Shown: positions 6,619-16,623 of the stretch, piece after piece
Layout of the letters: the number at the start of each line of letters is the position of its first letter
How positions within the stretch are numbered: position 1 is the stretch's first letter
From: an uncultured Coriobacteriaceae bacterium
GTDB lineage: Bacteria; Actinomycetota; Coriobacteriia; Coriobacteriales; Atopobiaceae
Assembly (NCBI GenBank): GCA_902803315.1
Contig: CADCPM010000102.1
Coordinates: forward strand, 27,610 to 91,609
Length of the DNA stretch: 64,000 nucleotides
Direction of reading: 5' to 3'
The notes under the pieces: model-generated
What the model was told of the DNA's origin: nothing
Database searches by the model: none
The model's input: only the letters and a program-made list of their open reading frames with translations
Translations under genes and position numbers: made by a program

Positions 6619-8955
6619 CTAAACCCTCCGCTTCATTTGGTTCGCGCCCTCACCAGGCATCAAGCGCCTCGCGTCAAACACCGAAGGAACCCTGCTTATG
6701 GCCGCAAGCAGCGTATCGAGAAGTCCTGCATCCGATATGGCAACCAAAAAACGCAGCCTTGCCACGCCCTCATGCGTAGTTTGCGTCGAGGCGGCGAGAA
6801 TATGCGCCCCCGCATCGTTTATGGCTATAGTCACGTCCTTTAGCAGACCCATGCGGTCGGAAGCCTCGATCACGATCTCTACCTGGAATTCCGTCGCACC
6901 CGACGTATCCCACTCGACGTCAATCATGCGTTCCGGATTGCCCATAAGCCCTCGGACGTTGGGGCACGTCGTTCGATGCACCGATACGCCTCTACCACGG
7001 GTGACAAACCCCACGATGTCATCGCCTGCCACAGGATTGCAGCAATGCGCAAGACGAACCAGCAGATCGGGATCGCCACGCACCACAACGCCGCAATTGC
7101 TCTTCTTTCGCTTGCCCTTCGAGGTTCTTCCATTTCGCGGAAGACGCAGGTGCTGCTCCATCTCTTGTTCGGCAGCCTCTTGCTCCCTCTCCTTGCGGGC
7201 TTGTTCCAGTTGCTCGCGCGTCTTCTGTTCCAACACCGCCTGTATGCGATTGGCAACCTGCTTTACCGAATGCTTACCCAAATAGATGGATTGGAACAAG
7301 GCCTCCGGCGAGCGTACGTCAAACTGCGGGAGCACCTGTTCGATGGCCTTTGTCGTACGCGTGGTTGAGATACCATACCCACGCTTGCGCAGCTCACGCG
7401 CAAGCGCGGTCCTCCCCTGCTCGGCGTCGTCCGCCTTTGTCATGGTTGAGAAGTAACGCCGAATCTTCGAACGGGCAGAGGGCGTAACCGCAACGTTCAT
7501 CCAGTCACGCGAGGGACGGGCGTTCTTGTTCGTAAGGATCTCCACGCGATCGCCCATCTGAAGATGGTAGGTTAGAGGAACCACGGAACCATTTACCTTT
7601 GCGCCCACACAATGGTTCCCGACCTCGGTATGCACGGCATAGGCGAAGTCGAGCGGCGTCGACTCGCGCCTGAGGCTCATGACCTCACCCTTTGGGGTGA
7701 ACACGAAAATCTCTCCCTCAAAGAGGTCGACCCGAAGGCTATTCAAGAACTCATGGGGGTCATTAATGTCTTCCTCGCTCACCCAATCCAAGCTGCGACG
7801 AATGTGGTTAATCGTAGAATCGATGCTACGATCGTCGTTCGTCATCTTTCCCTGCGAGTTGCCGGTCTTCTTGTACAGCCAGTGGGCGGCCACGCCGTAT
7901 TCGGCGTGCTCGTGCATCTCGGCGGTGCGAATCTGGACCTCTATGGGTCGCGCCTCGGAGCCTATTACCGTCGTGTGGAGAGACTGGTAGAGGTTAGGCT
8001 TGGGCGTTGCTATGTAGTCTTTGAAGCGGCCAGGCAGAGGATGCCAGAGGGAATGGACGGCACCAAGCACCGTGTAGCATTCCTCCACGGTGTCGGTTAT
8101 TACACGCAACGCGATAAGGTCATATATGTCGGTGAACTCCATGCCACGTCGCTGCATCTTCTGGTGGATGGACCAAAGATGCTTGGGGCGACCGCTGATC
8201 TGGAAGTTACGCACCCCCACACGTACCAGCTCGTCCGAAAGCGCCTTGGTGGCCTCGTCCGTATCGCGCTCTCGCTGGGCACGCGAATCCTGAACCATTC
8301 GTGCGATGCGTTCGTATTCCTCTGGCTCCAAATAGAAGAACGCGAGGTCCTCGAGCTCCCACTTTATGGATGAGATTCCTAGCCTATCGGCCAGGGGCGC
8401 ATAGACGTCCATGGTCTCGCGCGACTTGAAGACGCGCTTGTGTGGCGGGAGCGCCGCAAGCGTGCGCATGTTGTGCAGACGGTCAGCGATCTTTATGATA
8501 ACCACTCGTATGTCCTTGGACATTGCCAAGACCATCTTGCGCAAGTTGAGCGCCTGCTTCTCGTCCATATTGGCAACTTGGATGTTCGTCAGCTTGGTAA
8601 CGCCATCTACCAGCTCTGCAACCGTTTTGCCATAGCGCTTGGTAAGGTCATCGAGCGTTACCGGGGTGTCCTCCACCGTGTCGTGAAGCAAAGCGGCGCA
8701 CACGGTGTCCACGTCCATGCGCAGGTCCTTCGCAAGTATGAGGGCAACCTCAACCGGGTGATTGATATAGGGCTCGCCCGAGCGCCTACGTTGATCCTTG
8801 TGACATTCGGCAGCAAACCAATAGGCATCTTCGATCTTGGCACAACCAGCCTCATCCAAGTAGCCGTCGCAAGCAGCCTGAAGGAGTCGATAGTTGTCTG
8901 CGCCAGGTATCTTACTCTTTCTAACCCGGGCAACCTGCGATGCCTGTGCCGCCAT
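6619..8955 (-). CDS. rel: Bifunctional (p)ppGpp synthetase/hydrolase Rel
   Basis: It makes and degrades the stringent-response alarmone from GTP or GDP and ATP. Domain order in the 778-residue protein: N-terminal HD hydrolase (LLHDTVEDT), nucleotidyltransferase-type synthetase (RPKHLWSIHQKM, DIYDLIALRV, YQSLHTT), TGS (EIFVFTPKGEV), a helical and zinc-finger region (HCCNP, TTCPN) and a C-terminal ACT domain. Both catalytic halves look intact. I prefer ATG 8955, with GGAGG about 8 bases upstream, over the GTG at 8979 that overlaps the recJ stop. Length is typical. Cotranscription with recJ-helicase and the MBL hydrolase is likely. Confidence 0.95.
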   Translation of the reverse strand: MAAQASQVARVRKSKIPGADNYRLLQAACDGYLDEAGCAKIEDAYWFAAECHKDQRRRSGEPYINHPVEVALILAKDLRMDVDTVCAALLHDTVEDTPVTLDDLTKRYGKTVAELVDGVTKLTNIQVANMDEKQALNLRKMVLAMSKDIRVVIIKIADRLHNMRTLAALPPHKRVFKSRETMDVYAPLADRLGISSIKWELEDLAFFYLEPEEYERIARMVQDSRAQRERDTDEATKALSDELVRVGVRNFQISGRPKHLWSIHQKMQRRGMEFTDIYDLIALRVITDTVEECYTVLGAVHSLWHPLPGRFKDYIATPKPNLYQSLHTTVIGSEARPIEVQIRTAEMHEHAEYGVAAHWLYKKTGNSQGKMTNDDRSIDSTINHIRRSLDWVSEEDINDPHEFLNSLRVDLFEGEIFVFTPKGEVMSLRRESTPLDFAYAVHTEVGNHCVGAKVNGSVVPLTYHLQMGDRVEILTNKNARPSRDWMNVAVTPSARSKIRRYFSTMTKADDAEQGRTALARELRKRGYGISTTRTTKAIEQVLPQFDVRSPEALFQSIYLGKHSVKQVANRIQAVLEQKTREQLEQARKEREQEAAEQEMEQHLRLPRNGRTSKGKRKKSNCGVVVRGDPDLLVRLAHCCNPVAGDDIVGFVTRGRGVSVHRTTCPNVRGLMGNPERMIDVEWDTSGATEFQVEIVIEASDRMGLLKDVTIAINDAGAHILAASTQTTHEGVARLRFLVAISDAGLLDTLLAAISRVPSVFDARRLMPGEGANQMKRRV

Positions 8956-8975
8956 GCGCTCGACCCCCTCCAAGC

Positions 8976-11900
8976 TCACCTGTCTACCGTTCGACCAAAG
9001 TCCGGAGCAATAGGTCTGTTTATGTGGCTGAGCATCTCTTGCGGAAGAGACAGGAGCGCCCAGTCCCTAAATGACGCAAACTCCTCAATGGCACGCATAC
9101 CTTCGGTATAGCGCAAAGAATCGCTGAGGTCAACGCGATGCGGCGAATGAGCCATGTGAATCTTCCGTTGGTCGCCGTAGCCTTCCACGGTGCAAAAGCC
9201 CAGCTCCTCGAATATGGCCATACCAGCGTCCACAGCGGGTTCCGTAAGATGAGTATGTTCGTCTATGCTCGTCGCCATTTGCAGGAGCGTCGCCTCATCC
9301 ACGGGAAACGCGCCATCCGAACAGCGCTTGTCCGTTGTCATAAGCGCCCGATAGAGCGTTGCAAGGTCATCGCGAATCGGCGCCTGCGCCAGAAGGATCT
9401 TCTCGTTTACCTGTGCATCGCGCTTGCCATAGAGCAGGTGGATGTATGCCTCGGCACCATCGCGACCTGCCCTGCCGCTCATTTGATTGAACTCGGTTGA
9501 GCCAAAGGGCATGTGATAGAGCACTACGTTGCGGATGTTTGGAAGGTTGACGCCTTCACCAAATGCACTCGTACACACGATACAGCTCAGGCGGGCATCG
9601 CGAAACGCCTCTTCGACCTTGTGACGCACATCGCGCGAAAGCCCAGCATGGTAGAAGGCGATCTTCTCGCCAAGATCGGGCACCTTCTGACGCAACTCGC
9701 GCGCAATCGAAGACGCCTGGCTGCGAGAGTTGACGTACACCACTGTCTTGCTTCCCGAGGAGACCATGGACGCGAGGTACACGTCTCGCTCTCTCAGCTC
9801 GCGGTGGTCGGATATACGCAGGTTCTCTCGGATCGTGCGGTCCACCACCACATCCTCTTTGCGTATGCCCAGCGATTGGCATATCTCACCTGCCACCGCA
9901 TCCGAGGCCGTGGCCGTTACGGCCAGGGTAACGGGATTGCCCAATTCGGATCTAACGCGCCCAAGCTGGGCATATGCATCCCTGTTCCCACCATGGGCAC
10001 CCGCATGATGGGCTTCGTCCACCACCAAAAAGCCCACGCGCCCACTTTGGGCAAACGATCTTGCGTGCAGCGCAAGGTATTCGGGCGTCGTCAGCACGAC
10101 ATCCAATTGCCCGCGGCGAAGGTCCTCATAGGCACGTTCGCGCACCTCCATCTGCGTCTCGCCAGTTAGGACGCTAACACGAAGGCCTAGGCCTCCCAAG
10201 GTCTCCTCCAAATGGAAGGCCTGATCCGATACGAGCGCCCGAAGAGGATAGACAAAGATGCTTGCCCTGCGGTCCAGCAGCGCCACGCGAGCCGCATGCA
10301 AGTGGAAGATGAGGGACTTTCCACGACCTGTCGCCATAACGCAGAGCGTCGATTTACCGTTCGAGAGCAGTTGCAAGGCCTCGCGTTGGGCGGGAAGCAG
10401 CTCGTTCACGCCAATGAGATGCTCGCGTATGCGCTCCGTTAGCTTCGCCTCAGTCATGCCCTCACAGGTATTGCGCGCCTCCCCATCCACAGCGACCCGT
10501 TCGATAAGATTACCGCTACGGGAGTCCTCCTCTAGGAAGAGCCCGTCACCGCAACCACCATTCGTGCTGTCCCGATACAGGATGTCGCTCACCATGAGCT
10601 TGGGATTGGTCCTTCCCTGCCATGATTCGTTTATGGCATCCACCACAAGGTCAACCAGGCCATCGCACGATGAGGCACGCTCTATGTTGGGCGTTCGAAA
10701 CATGATAGCTGGCATGCTGCTTACGCCATCGGTAGCCAAAAAACGCAGGTGGGCGTTGTCATAGCCAACCCGCGCACGGTTTTTCATAAAGACACCCTGC
10801 ACGCCAAAGAGGGGCCGCTTGTTCCCCTGCCCAAACGGCTGTAGCCTATCGAGTTCCGCGATGTTGTTGTAGCTAAGCTCGTCAAGGGTAACCAGCGCGG
10901 CTACCTCGCCCTTGTCGACGAAGTCTTCTTCGGGCAAGCGATCCATCACCTGCTGAAGCCTCGTACGAAACGCGTCGAGCTTGTTAACTTCGCAGGTAAC
11001 CCCCACGGCGCCCGCATGGCCACCAAACCTCACGAGTAGATCCGAGCACTGTTCGATGGCATGGAAGAGGTCCACCGACCCCACGCTCCTGCCCGAACCG
11101 CGTGCGATGCCGTCAGTCACGGTAAAGACGATCGTCGGCACGTGATATCTGTTTACGACCCTGCTCGCAACAATGCCCTTTACTCCCTCATGCCATCCCT
11201 CGCCTGCCAGCACAATAACGCGTTCGCCGGCGTAGGTTCCCTCCAGGCGACCGAGCGCGTCATCCGAAAGAGCCGCCTCCGTTTCCCGACGCTGAGTGTT
11301 AATGTGTTCGAGAGCACCGGCAAGCTCTACGGCCTTGGCATGATCGGAGCTTATCAACAGGTCGAACGCGGTTTCGGTTGTGCCCATTCGACCTGCCGCG
11401 TTTAGTCGAGGAATGAGTGAGAAGGGCAGGTCGTCGGCATTGACCTGCGAGAGGTCTATTCCCGCCGTTGCCGCAAGCGCAACGAGACCAGGACGGGCAG
11501 AGTGTCGCATGTGCTCGATGCCATGGGCCACGAGCGAACGGTTCTCTCCCTGGAGAACCATCATGTCCGAGACCGTCCCCATTGCGGCAAGGTCGGTGTA
11601 TTGCTTCCATAGATCGGGTTTTCCCAGACGTCTTCCCAGCTCACATACGAGTTTAAGGGCAACCCCCACGCCCGCAAGCTCCCGCGAGTAGCAGTCGGGC
11701 TCAAGCTTGGGATCGGTAACCGGCACTCCCTCTGGCACGTGATCGCTCGGCTCGTGATGATCGGTTACCACCACATCGATACCCATGGCCTTAAGCCACG
11801 TGACTTCCTTGCCCGAGGCAATCCCATTGTCCACGGTAATGATGAGGTCGGGATTACAGCCTTCAATAACACGATTGAGGGCTTCTCGCGAAAGACCATA

Positions 11901-12275
11901 CCCCTCACCAAACCGGTGTGGAATATAGGGATGCACATCGGCGCCAAAGTCACGAAGGCCCAACGTAAGAAGACATGTGGAAGTCATACCGTCCACGTCA
12001 AAGTCACCAAAAACGGCAATCCGCTCCCCTTTGGCTATGGCATCCTGCACACGTTGGACGGCATCGGCCATACCGGGGATGTCCAAAGGATCGGCCCAAT
12101 CACGCTCAAGCGAGGGATTCAGAAACGCGCGCGCGTCATCCACCTCGCCAACGCCACGCGCACAGAGGACGCGAGCCACCAAGGGAGAGACGCCGAGCTC
12201 CTTGCACAGCAAACGCTCGTCCTTCCCCGAACAGGGAAGAATTTCCCAGCGTTTGCTGTCCAACAAGCCCGACAT
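8976..12275 (-). CDS. recJ: RecJ exonuclease fused to RecQ-like DEAD/DEAH helicase
   Basis: The 1099-residue protein has two parts. Residues 1-570 are RecJ, a 5'-3' single-strand DNA exonuclease of the DHH family, with GDFDVDGMTS, VDNGI, DHHEP, LNAAGRMG and the DHHA1 motif GGHAGAVG. Residues about 620-960 are an SF2 helicase: ATGRGKSL (Walker A), VDEAHHAGAH (DEAH-type box), VTATAS, and QMSGRAGRDG (motif VI). RecJ and RecQ normally act as separate partners in RecF-pathway repair and fork resection; here they share one chain. No RQC or HRDC domain is obvious at the C terminus. The stop codon overlaps the region upstream of rel. Each domain is clear; the joint mechanism is inferred. Confidence 0.93.
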   Translation of the reverse strand: MSGLLDSKRWEILPCSGKDERLLCKELGVSPLVARVLCARGVGEVDDARAFLNPSLERDWADPLDIPGMADAVQRVQDAIAKGERIAVFGDFDVDGMTSTCLLTLGLRDFGADVHPYIPHRFGEGYGLSREALNRVIEGCNPDLIITVDNGIASGKEVTWLKAMGIDVVVTDHHEPSDHVPEGVPVTDPKLEPDCYSRELAGVGVALKLVCELGRRLGKPDLWKQYTDLAAMGTVSDMMVLQGENRSLVAHGIEHMRHSARPGLVALAATAGIDLSQVNADDLPFSLIPRLNAAGRMGTTETAFDLLISSDHAKAVELAGALEHINTQRRETEAALSDDALGRLEGTYAGERVIVLAGEGWHEGVKGIVASRVVNRYHVPTIVFTVTDGIARGSGRSVGSVDLFHAIEQCSDLLVRFGGHAGAVGVTCEVNKLDAFRTRLQQVMDRLPEEDFVDKGEVAALVTLDELSYNNIAELDRLQPFGQGNKRPLFGVQGVFMKNRARVGYDNAHLRFLATDGVSSMPAIMFRTPNIERASSCDGLVDLVVDAINESWQGRTNPKLMVSDILYRDSTNGGCGDGLFLEEDSRSGNLIERVAVDGEARNTCEGMTEAKLTERIREHLIGVNELLPAQREALQLLSNGKSTLCVMATGRGKSLIFHLHAARVALLDRRASIFVYPLRALVSDQAFHLEETLGGLGLRVSVLTGETQMEVRERAYEDLRRGQLDVVLTTPEYLALHARSFAQSGRVGFLVVDEAHHAGAHGGNRDAYAQLGRVRSELGNPVTLAVTATASDAVAGEICQSLGIRKEDVVVDRTIRENLRISDHRELRERDVYLASMVSSGSKTVVYVNSRSQASSIARELRQKVPDLGEKIAFYHAGLSRDVRHKVEEAFRDARLSCIVCTSAFGEGVNLPNIRNVVLYHMPFGSTEFNQMSGRAGRDGAEAYIHLLYGKRDAQVNEKILLAQAPIRDDLATLYRALMTTDKRCSDGAFPVDEATLLQMATSIDEHTHLTEPAVDAGMAIFEELGFCTVEGYGDQRKIHMAHSPHRVDLSDSLRYTEGMRAIEEFASFRDWALLSLPQEMLSHINRPIAPDFGRTVDR

Positions 12276-12292
12276 CTACTCAACCCTTCTTG

Positions 12293-13744
12293 CTACAACG
12301 AATCCTCTTCGACGGCATTTTCGGCAGAGGCAATGTGGATGCCCCACGACGCGGGATCGGCTTGAATCGAACCCATCACCAAGAGCCTGAGGAGCGTGAC
12401 GCCGTACCAGAACACAGCCACAAGGCCGCAGATAATCCCAAATATGGCAACCAAGCCAAACTCGCGCAACGCGGGGATGGGAAGGAACAGGAACACGATG
12501 GAGGCCACCCCCACAACGACGCTGGGCACACCCAAAGGACGCAACGCGTCACGCGGGGCCGAAGTCGCTGCACCACGTATGCTCTTGCCTTGCTCGACGC
12601 GCCCTTTGAAGTACGTTGTTAGCGTCCATAGCGCAAATGCCGTAACCAAGGCCAGGCAAATTCCGGCGCCGACGCCTGGAATGGTAAGCGTGAACATGTG
12701 CACGCGCGACATGAGCGCCATAATGCCGAGCATGCACACCGAGAAGACAACCATACCAACTGAGGGTACGACAGCCAGCTTGCCAATGCGCACGAACGAC
12801 AGCACGGCGAATGCCACCAGTGCCACAATCGCGCCAATGGAGAGGGCCCAGAGACCGTTTTTGGTAATCATCGGTCCGATTTCTGTGGCTTTCCCGAACG
12901 AGAACTTCAGGTTCAAGGGCTCAGACTTAAGTGCCGCCTTTATGGCACCAGCCTCTGCCGCGCTAAAGTCACCGGAAATGTACACTTTGCCACCAGAGAT
13001 TTCCTCGCTCACCGACGGGGCCGACACCACGCAATCGCCAACGATGATGGCAATGCTTCCGGTATCCTTTGCCAATTCCTTGGTAACCTCGGCAAAGGTC
13101 TTTCCTCCCTCTTCGCTGAAGACGATCTCCACGGCATGTGATCCGTTTCCCGCATCAATCACATTCGCCGAAGACACCGATGAGCCGTCCATAAACGACT
13201 TGTAGGTATCCCTCGCAACGGGAACTGCCTTTCCACCGGCATTGAGCATCATAAGCGCGTCGGCATCGCCCAGCTCGTCCGAACGTACGAACTGCACGCC
13301 ACCGGATCCACCAACGATCTTGGCAATAACCGACGCATCCTCGCTCTTGGCGAGGTCGATGGCTATGGAGTCATCGCCCTTCTGATACACCGAGAACTCC
13401 GAGATTCCCGTCGCACCAAGACGTTCGCGAATGGCCGCGGCGGCTTTGTTGAGCTCGTCCGCGCTCGGCTTGCCTCCGTCGTTGGTAGTCACCGTCGTAA
13501 CGACCTCAACACCCTCTTTTAGCCAGAGGCCACGAGTTATGGTGTCCTTTATGGGCCAGAAGCATACGACGCACGCAACGCAGACTATCAATAGCGCGAT
13601 GAGCGACGCAATCCTGCTTCGGCGCTCAATCACGAGCTTGTTGCGACGCGAGCCGCGAGTAGGCCTACCGCCGCCTGCACCCGTGCTCTCGTTCCAGCCT
13701 GCTACGCCCGTTTTGGGCTCCGATGTTTTTTCTTGCCGGGCCAT
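12293..13744 (-). CDS. secD: Divergent SecD-like translocase subunit
   Basis: The 483-residue protein has an Arg-rich N terminus, one membrane helix (about residues 46-66), a large extracytoplasmic domain with the SecD-like segment GGVQF and a P1-like region (VSGDFS-type GDFSAAEAGAIKAAL), then about five membrane helices. This is the SecD topology; SecDF uses proton motive force to aid Sec export. The sequence is divergent, and no SecF is next to it although secD and secF are usually adjacent. Position between tgt and recJ is the usual place for secD. The family call is moderate. Confidence 0.75.
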   Translation of the reverse strand: MARQEKTSEPKTGVAGWNESTGAGGGRPTRGSRRNKLVIERRSRIASLIALLIVCVACVVCFWPIKDTITRGLWLKEGVEVVTTVTTNDGGKPSADELNKAAAAIRERLGATGISEFSVYQKGDDSIAIDLAKSEDASVIAKIVGGSGGVQFVRSDELGDADALMMLNAGGKAVPVARDTYKSFMDGSSVSSANVIDAGNGSHAVEIVFSEEGGKTFAEVTKELAKDTGSIAIIVGDCVVSAPSVSEEISGGKVYISGDFSAAEAGAIKAALKSEPLNLKFSFGKATEIGPMITKNGLWALSIGAIVALVAFAVLSFVRIGKLAVVPSVGMVVFSVCMLGIMALMSRVHMFTLTIPGVGAGICLALVTAFALWTLTTYFKGRVEQGKSIRGAATSAPRDALRPLGVPSVVVGVASIVFLFLPIPALREFGLVAIFGIICGLVAVFWYGVTLLRLLVMGSIQADPASWGIHIASAENAVEEDSL

Positions 13745-13817
13745 ACGTGAATCTCACTTTCATCAGTATGTTTCGCATACGAGTAATCTGAAGGATTCTA
13801 CCACAACGACGCGCGTC

Positions 13818-14945
13818 TCAGAAGTCGTTGACGGCGGCACTTGTTTCCCAGTCGCCCACAAACGCACCGTACGTTCCTTCCATTATTGCCTCGCGCGCAC
13901 GTCGCATGAGGTCAAGTAGGTAATGAATGTTATGGAGAGAGAGCAAGATGGCTCCCGACATCTCGCGCTGGCGCACCAGATGATGGATGTAGGCGCGTGT
14001 AAACCCCTTTGAGCACGCCGGACACGAACAGCCCTCGTCAATCGGCCGATGCTCGTGTTTGAAGCGGGCGTTCTTGAGGTTCAGACGTCCCTCGTTGGAG
14101 AACGCAGTTCCCATTCTGGCAGTTCGCGTAGGCAAAACGCAATCGAACATGTCGATGCCACAGGCAACGCCGCGCACAAGCGTCGTTGGGTTGCCCACTC
14201 CCATTAGATAGCGAGGCTTTTGCTTGGGCATATGCTCCGACACCAGCGGCGCGAGCGTCTGGAACATGGTTTCGTGATCTTCTCCCACGGAATAGCCGCC
14301 GATGCCATAGCCGGGAAAGTCTGCCATCTGCTCCAGATGGCGCAACGACCGCAAGCGCAAATCGAGGTCCATGCCACCTTGCACGATGCCAAAGAGCGCC
14401 TGGTCCTCACGCGTATGCGCTGCCCAGCATCGCTCTGCCCATTTGCTCGAGAGCTCCACGGCACGCTCCACAAAGGCACGGGGGGATGGATAGCCAGGAC
14501 ATTGGTCGAGCTGCATGCAAATGTCGGCGCCGAGGAGCTGTGCGATGCGCATGTTCTCCTCGGGCGTCCAAACGACCTTCTCGCCACCATAGTCCACCGC
14601 ATGAAAGCTCACGCCGTCATCGGAGAGCTTGAAGTGCTCGCTCAAGCTGAACACCTGGAATCCACCTGAGTCGGTGAGGATCGGCCCATCCCAGCGCATG
14701 AACTCATGAAGCCCGCCTGCCTCGGCCACGAGCTCGGCTCCCGGCCGCATGCTAAGGTGATATGTGTTGGCCAAAAGGATCTTTGTCCCTACCTCATGAA
14801 GCGAGGCTGGCAAGATTCCCTTGACCGTTGCCTTTGTTCCCACAGGCATGAAGATAGGGGTGGGAACGTCGCCATGTGGAGTGTGAAAGACGCCCGCACG
14901 CGCGTGCGTGGTGGGGTCTTCGGCAAGAATTTCATATTCGAACAT
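13818..14945 (-). CDS. tgt: tRNA-guanine transglycosylase
   Basis: The enzyme exchanges guanine-34 of tRNAs with GUN anticodons for the queuosine precursor preQ1. The 375-residue protein has the substrate Asp in LTDSGGFQVFSL, the nucleophile region IDMFDCVLPTR, and a zinc site CSCPAC...H near residue 310. Length is normal. AAGGAAG precedes the ATG. QueA and QueH lie 3-6 kb away on the same strand, so three queuosine steps cluster loosely here. Confidence 0.96.
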   Translation of the reverse strand: MFEYEILAEDPTTHARAGVFHTPHGDVPTPIFMPVGTKATVKGILPASLHEVGTKILLANTYHLSMRPGAELVAEAGGLHEFMRWDGPILTDSGGFQVFSLSEHFKLSDDGVSFHAVDYGGEKVVWTPEENMRIAQLLGADICMQLDQCPGYPSPRAFVERAVELSSKWAERCWAAHTREDQALFGIVQGGMDLDLRLRSLRHLEQMADFPGYGIGGYSVGEDHETMFQTLAPLVSEHMPKQKPRYLMGVGNPTTLVRGVACGIDMFDCVLPTRTARMGTAFSNEGRLNLKNARFKHEHRPIDEGCSCPACSKGFTRAYIHHLVRQREMSGAILLSLHNIHYLLDLMRRAREAIMEGTYGAFVGDWETSAAVNDF

Positions 14946-15035
14946 GTGGCTTCCTTGCTTTTGCGGTTATCTAGCAACCAGTATAAGCCAGCCGGCTGCA
15001 TGTTCTCTCATGAAGGTCCCCGCACGCCAGAGCAT

Positions 15036-15155
15036 CACATGAGCACGGCTCGCACCCCCGCGCCGGTGCGCATGTGGCGACTCACGAAGTGAGCGAGCGA
15101 AGCGAGCGCGGAGCCGCATACGCACCGGCGCGGGGGTGCGAGCCGTGCTCATGTG
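15036..15155 (-). repeat. Family 1 hairpin, copy D
   Basis: This copy has perfect 35-bp arms (15036-15070 and 15121-15155, outer end CACATGAGCACGGCTCG) around the core in minus orientation. It starts two bases past the end of the HAD hydrolase gene and lies upstream of tgt. Confidence 0.88.
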
Positions 15156-15157
15156 GG

Positions 15158-16120
15158 CTATAGCAGTTGCTGCTCGATCCACACGGCCACGCCATCCGCT
15201 GCGACAGAGGGGCAGACGCTATCCGCCTGCGCCTTTACCGCATCCTCTGCGTTGCCCATGGCAACGAAGCATCCGACGGCGGAGGCCATTGGCAGGTCAT
15301 TCGCGCCGTCACCAAATGCCACGGAGTCATCCTTGCGTAGATTCAGATAATCAATGAGCTTGCGCACGCCCGCGCCCTTGGTAACGCCGCGAGCGGTTAT
15401 TTCGAGCTCTGTCTGCCCCATGCGAACGACTTCGAATCTCCCGTCGCGCAAAAGCAGCCGAGCCGCCTCTTGGCAATCGGAGGGGCTTGGTATGGTGCAT
15501 CCCATCTTGTCCACGCCACCCTCGGCTCTCTTTAGATACGGAAGGACCGACCGCACCTGCCTGTGTCCCTTGTTGGTAAGAGAAAGGCGCACATAGCGCA
15601 TGCCGCGACGCATGGTACGAGCCATCCCACGGAGGGCGTTCTTTCGCCCCGCGTCGTAGCGTCTGGTGCGAGCGAGGGCGCCAGTGCGCCCCGTGAGCAT
15701 GTACGAGGCACCTTTCCACTCAAACAGGGCCATGTCGTCCAAGAAGGCGTTCCATGCCGCGCCATAGGGCAACAGCATCTCATGGCATTCCAAGCAGTCC
15801 TTCTGTGACAACGGTTGGTGGCAGAGGGCCCTCCCATCCTCGAGGCGCGTCACGGTCGAGCCGTTTGCACATACGGCATAGTCCATAACACCGCTTTTGA
15901 GCACTTCCTTGTGAACTGAGCAGAGGGCACGTCCCGAGGCAACAGAGAGCACATAGCCTGCGGCATGAGCTTGCTCAAGTGCATGGAGCACACGCTGCGA
16001 AACGTATGACCCCGCTTGCACGATCGTGTCGTCCAGGTCGAACAAGAGAAGCCCAGCACTGCGAGAGTGCCGGGCATCCTGTTCAAACGAATCTGTTTGA
16101 GACTGTGGAGACTTACTCAC
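15158..16120 (-). CDS. HAD-superfamily (Cof-type) phosphatase
   Basis: The 320-residue protein has HAD motif I LLFDLDDTIV, with the first Asp as nucleophile, motif II SVASGRA and the C-terminal motif IV FGDGANDLPMA, with a large C2-type cap between. This is the Cof/YbiV group of sugar-phosphate or cofactor phosphatases. The substrate is not inferable. No ATG is near the start; GTG at 16120 or TTG at 16123 overlaps the ptsH end, suggesting translational coupling. Confidence 0.85.
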   Translation of the reverse strand: MSKSPQSQTDSFEQDARHSRSAGLLLFDLDDTIVQAGSYVSQRVLHALEQAHAAGYVLSVASGRALCSVHKEVLKSGVMDYAVCANGSTVTRLEDGRALCHQPLSQKDCLECHEMLLPYGAAWNAFLDDMALFEWKGASYMLTGRTGALARTRRYDAGRKNALRGMARTMRRGMRYVRLSLTNKGHRQVRSVLPYLKRAEGGVDKMGCTIPSPSDCQEAARLLLRDGRFEVVRMGQTELEITARGVTKGAGVRKLIDYLNLRKDDSVAFGDGANDLPMASAVGCFVAMGNAEDAVKAQADSVCPSVAADGVAVWIEQQLL

Positions 16121-16385
16121 CAAAGCCGCTGTCTACGAGGGCGATGAGAGCGTCGAGTGCGGCCTGCTCGTCGGGACCGTCGCACGCGATCTCAACCTTG
16201 GTGCCGGAGCCCATGCCAGCAGCCAGGATCATCATGATGGACTTGGCGTTAACAGGAGCGGAACCCTTGTCGACATCCTTGATGGTGACGGTGCTCTCGT
16301 ACTTCTTGGCCTCGGTGACGAAGACAGAAGCGGGGCGGGCGTGCAGGCCAGTGGCGTTGATGATGGACGTCTGCTTAGAAACCAT
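16113..16385 (-). CDS. ptsH: Phosphocarrier protein HPr
   Basis: HPr relays phosphate from enzyme I to sugar-specific PTS enzymes. The 90-residue protein has the phosphorylated His in TGLHARPAS (residue about 14) and a Ser-46 region, NAKSIMMIL, for HPr kinase control of catabolite repression. Enzyme I (ptsI), usually adjacent, is not here; the downstream overlapping gene is a HAD phosphatase instead. Confidence 0.95.
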   Translation of the reverse strand: MVSKQTSIINATGLHARPASVFVTEAKKYESTVTIKDVDKGSAPVNAKSIMMILAAGMGSGTKVEIACDGPDEQAALDALIALVDSGFGE

Positions 16386-16623
16386 TTTTTAAGCTCCTTC
16401 GACTCGCTTACGGACGACGCGAGGCGGCTCCCTTTGAACCAACTCTCGCATTACACTGGATGAACACTAACACAAACAGAGGATTTTTGCGCGCTCTTCT
16501 CGCCGAGTTGCGAATCTTGTTCGTTGAGCGCATCATTTAACACCGTATACGGCAAATCTTGGTATGGTTAAGTTCTACCGTCTTTGAGTTTGGTGCGATT
16601 GTGAACAACAGGAGGCACAGGTA

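Noticed and set aside
11739..12622. Several 200-residue plus-strand ORFs
   Set aside because: They are shadows of the RecJ-helicase and SecD-like genes in a high-GC region.
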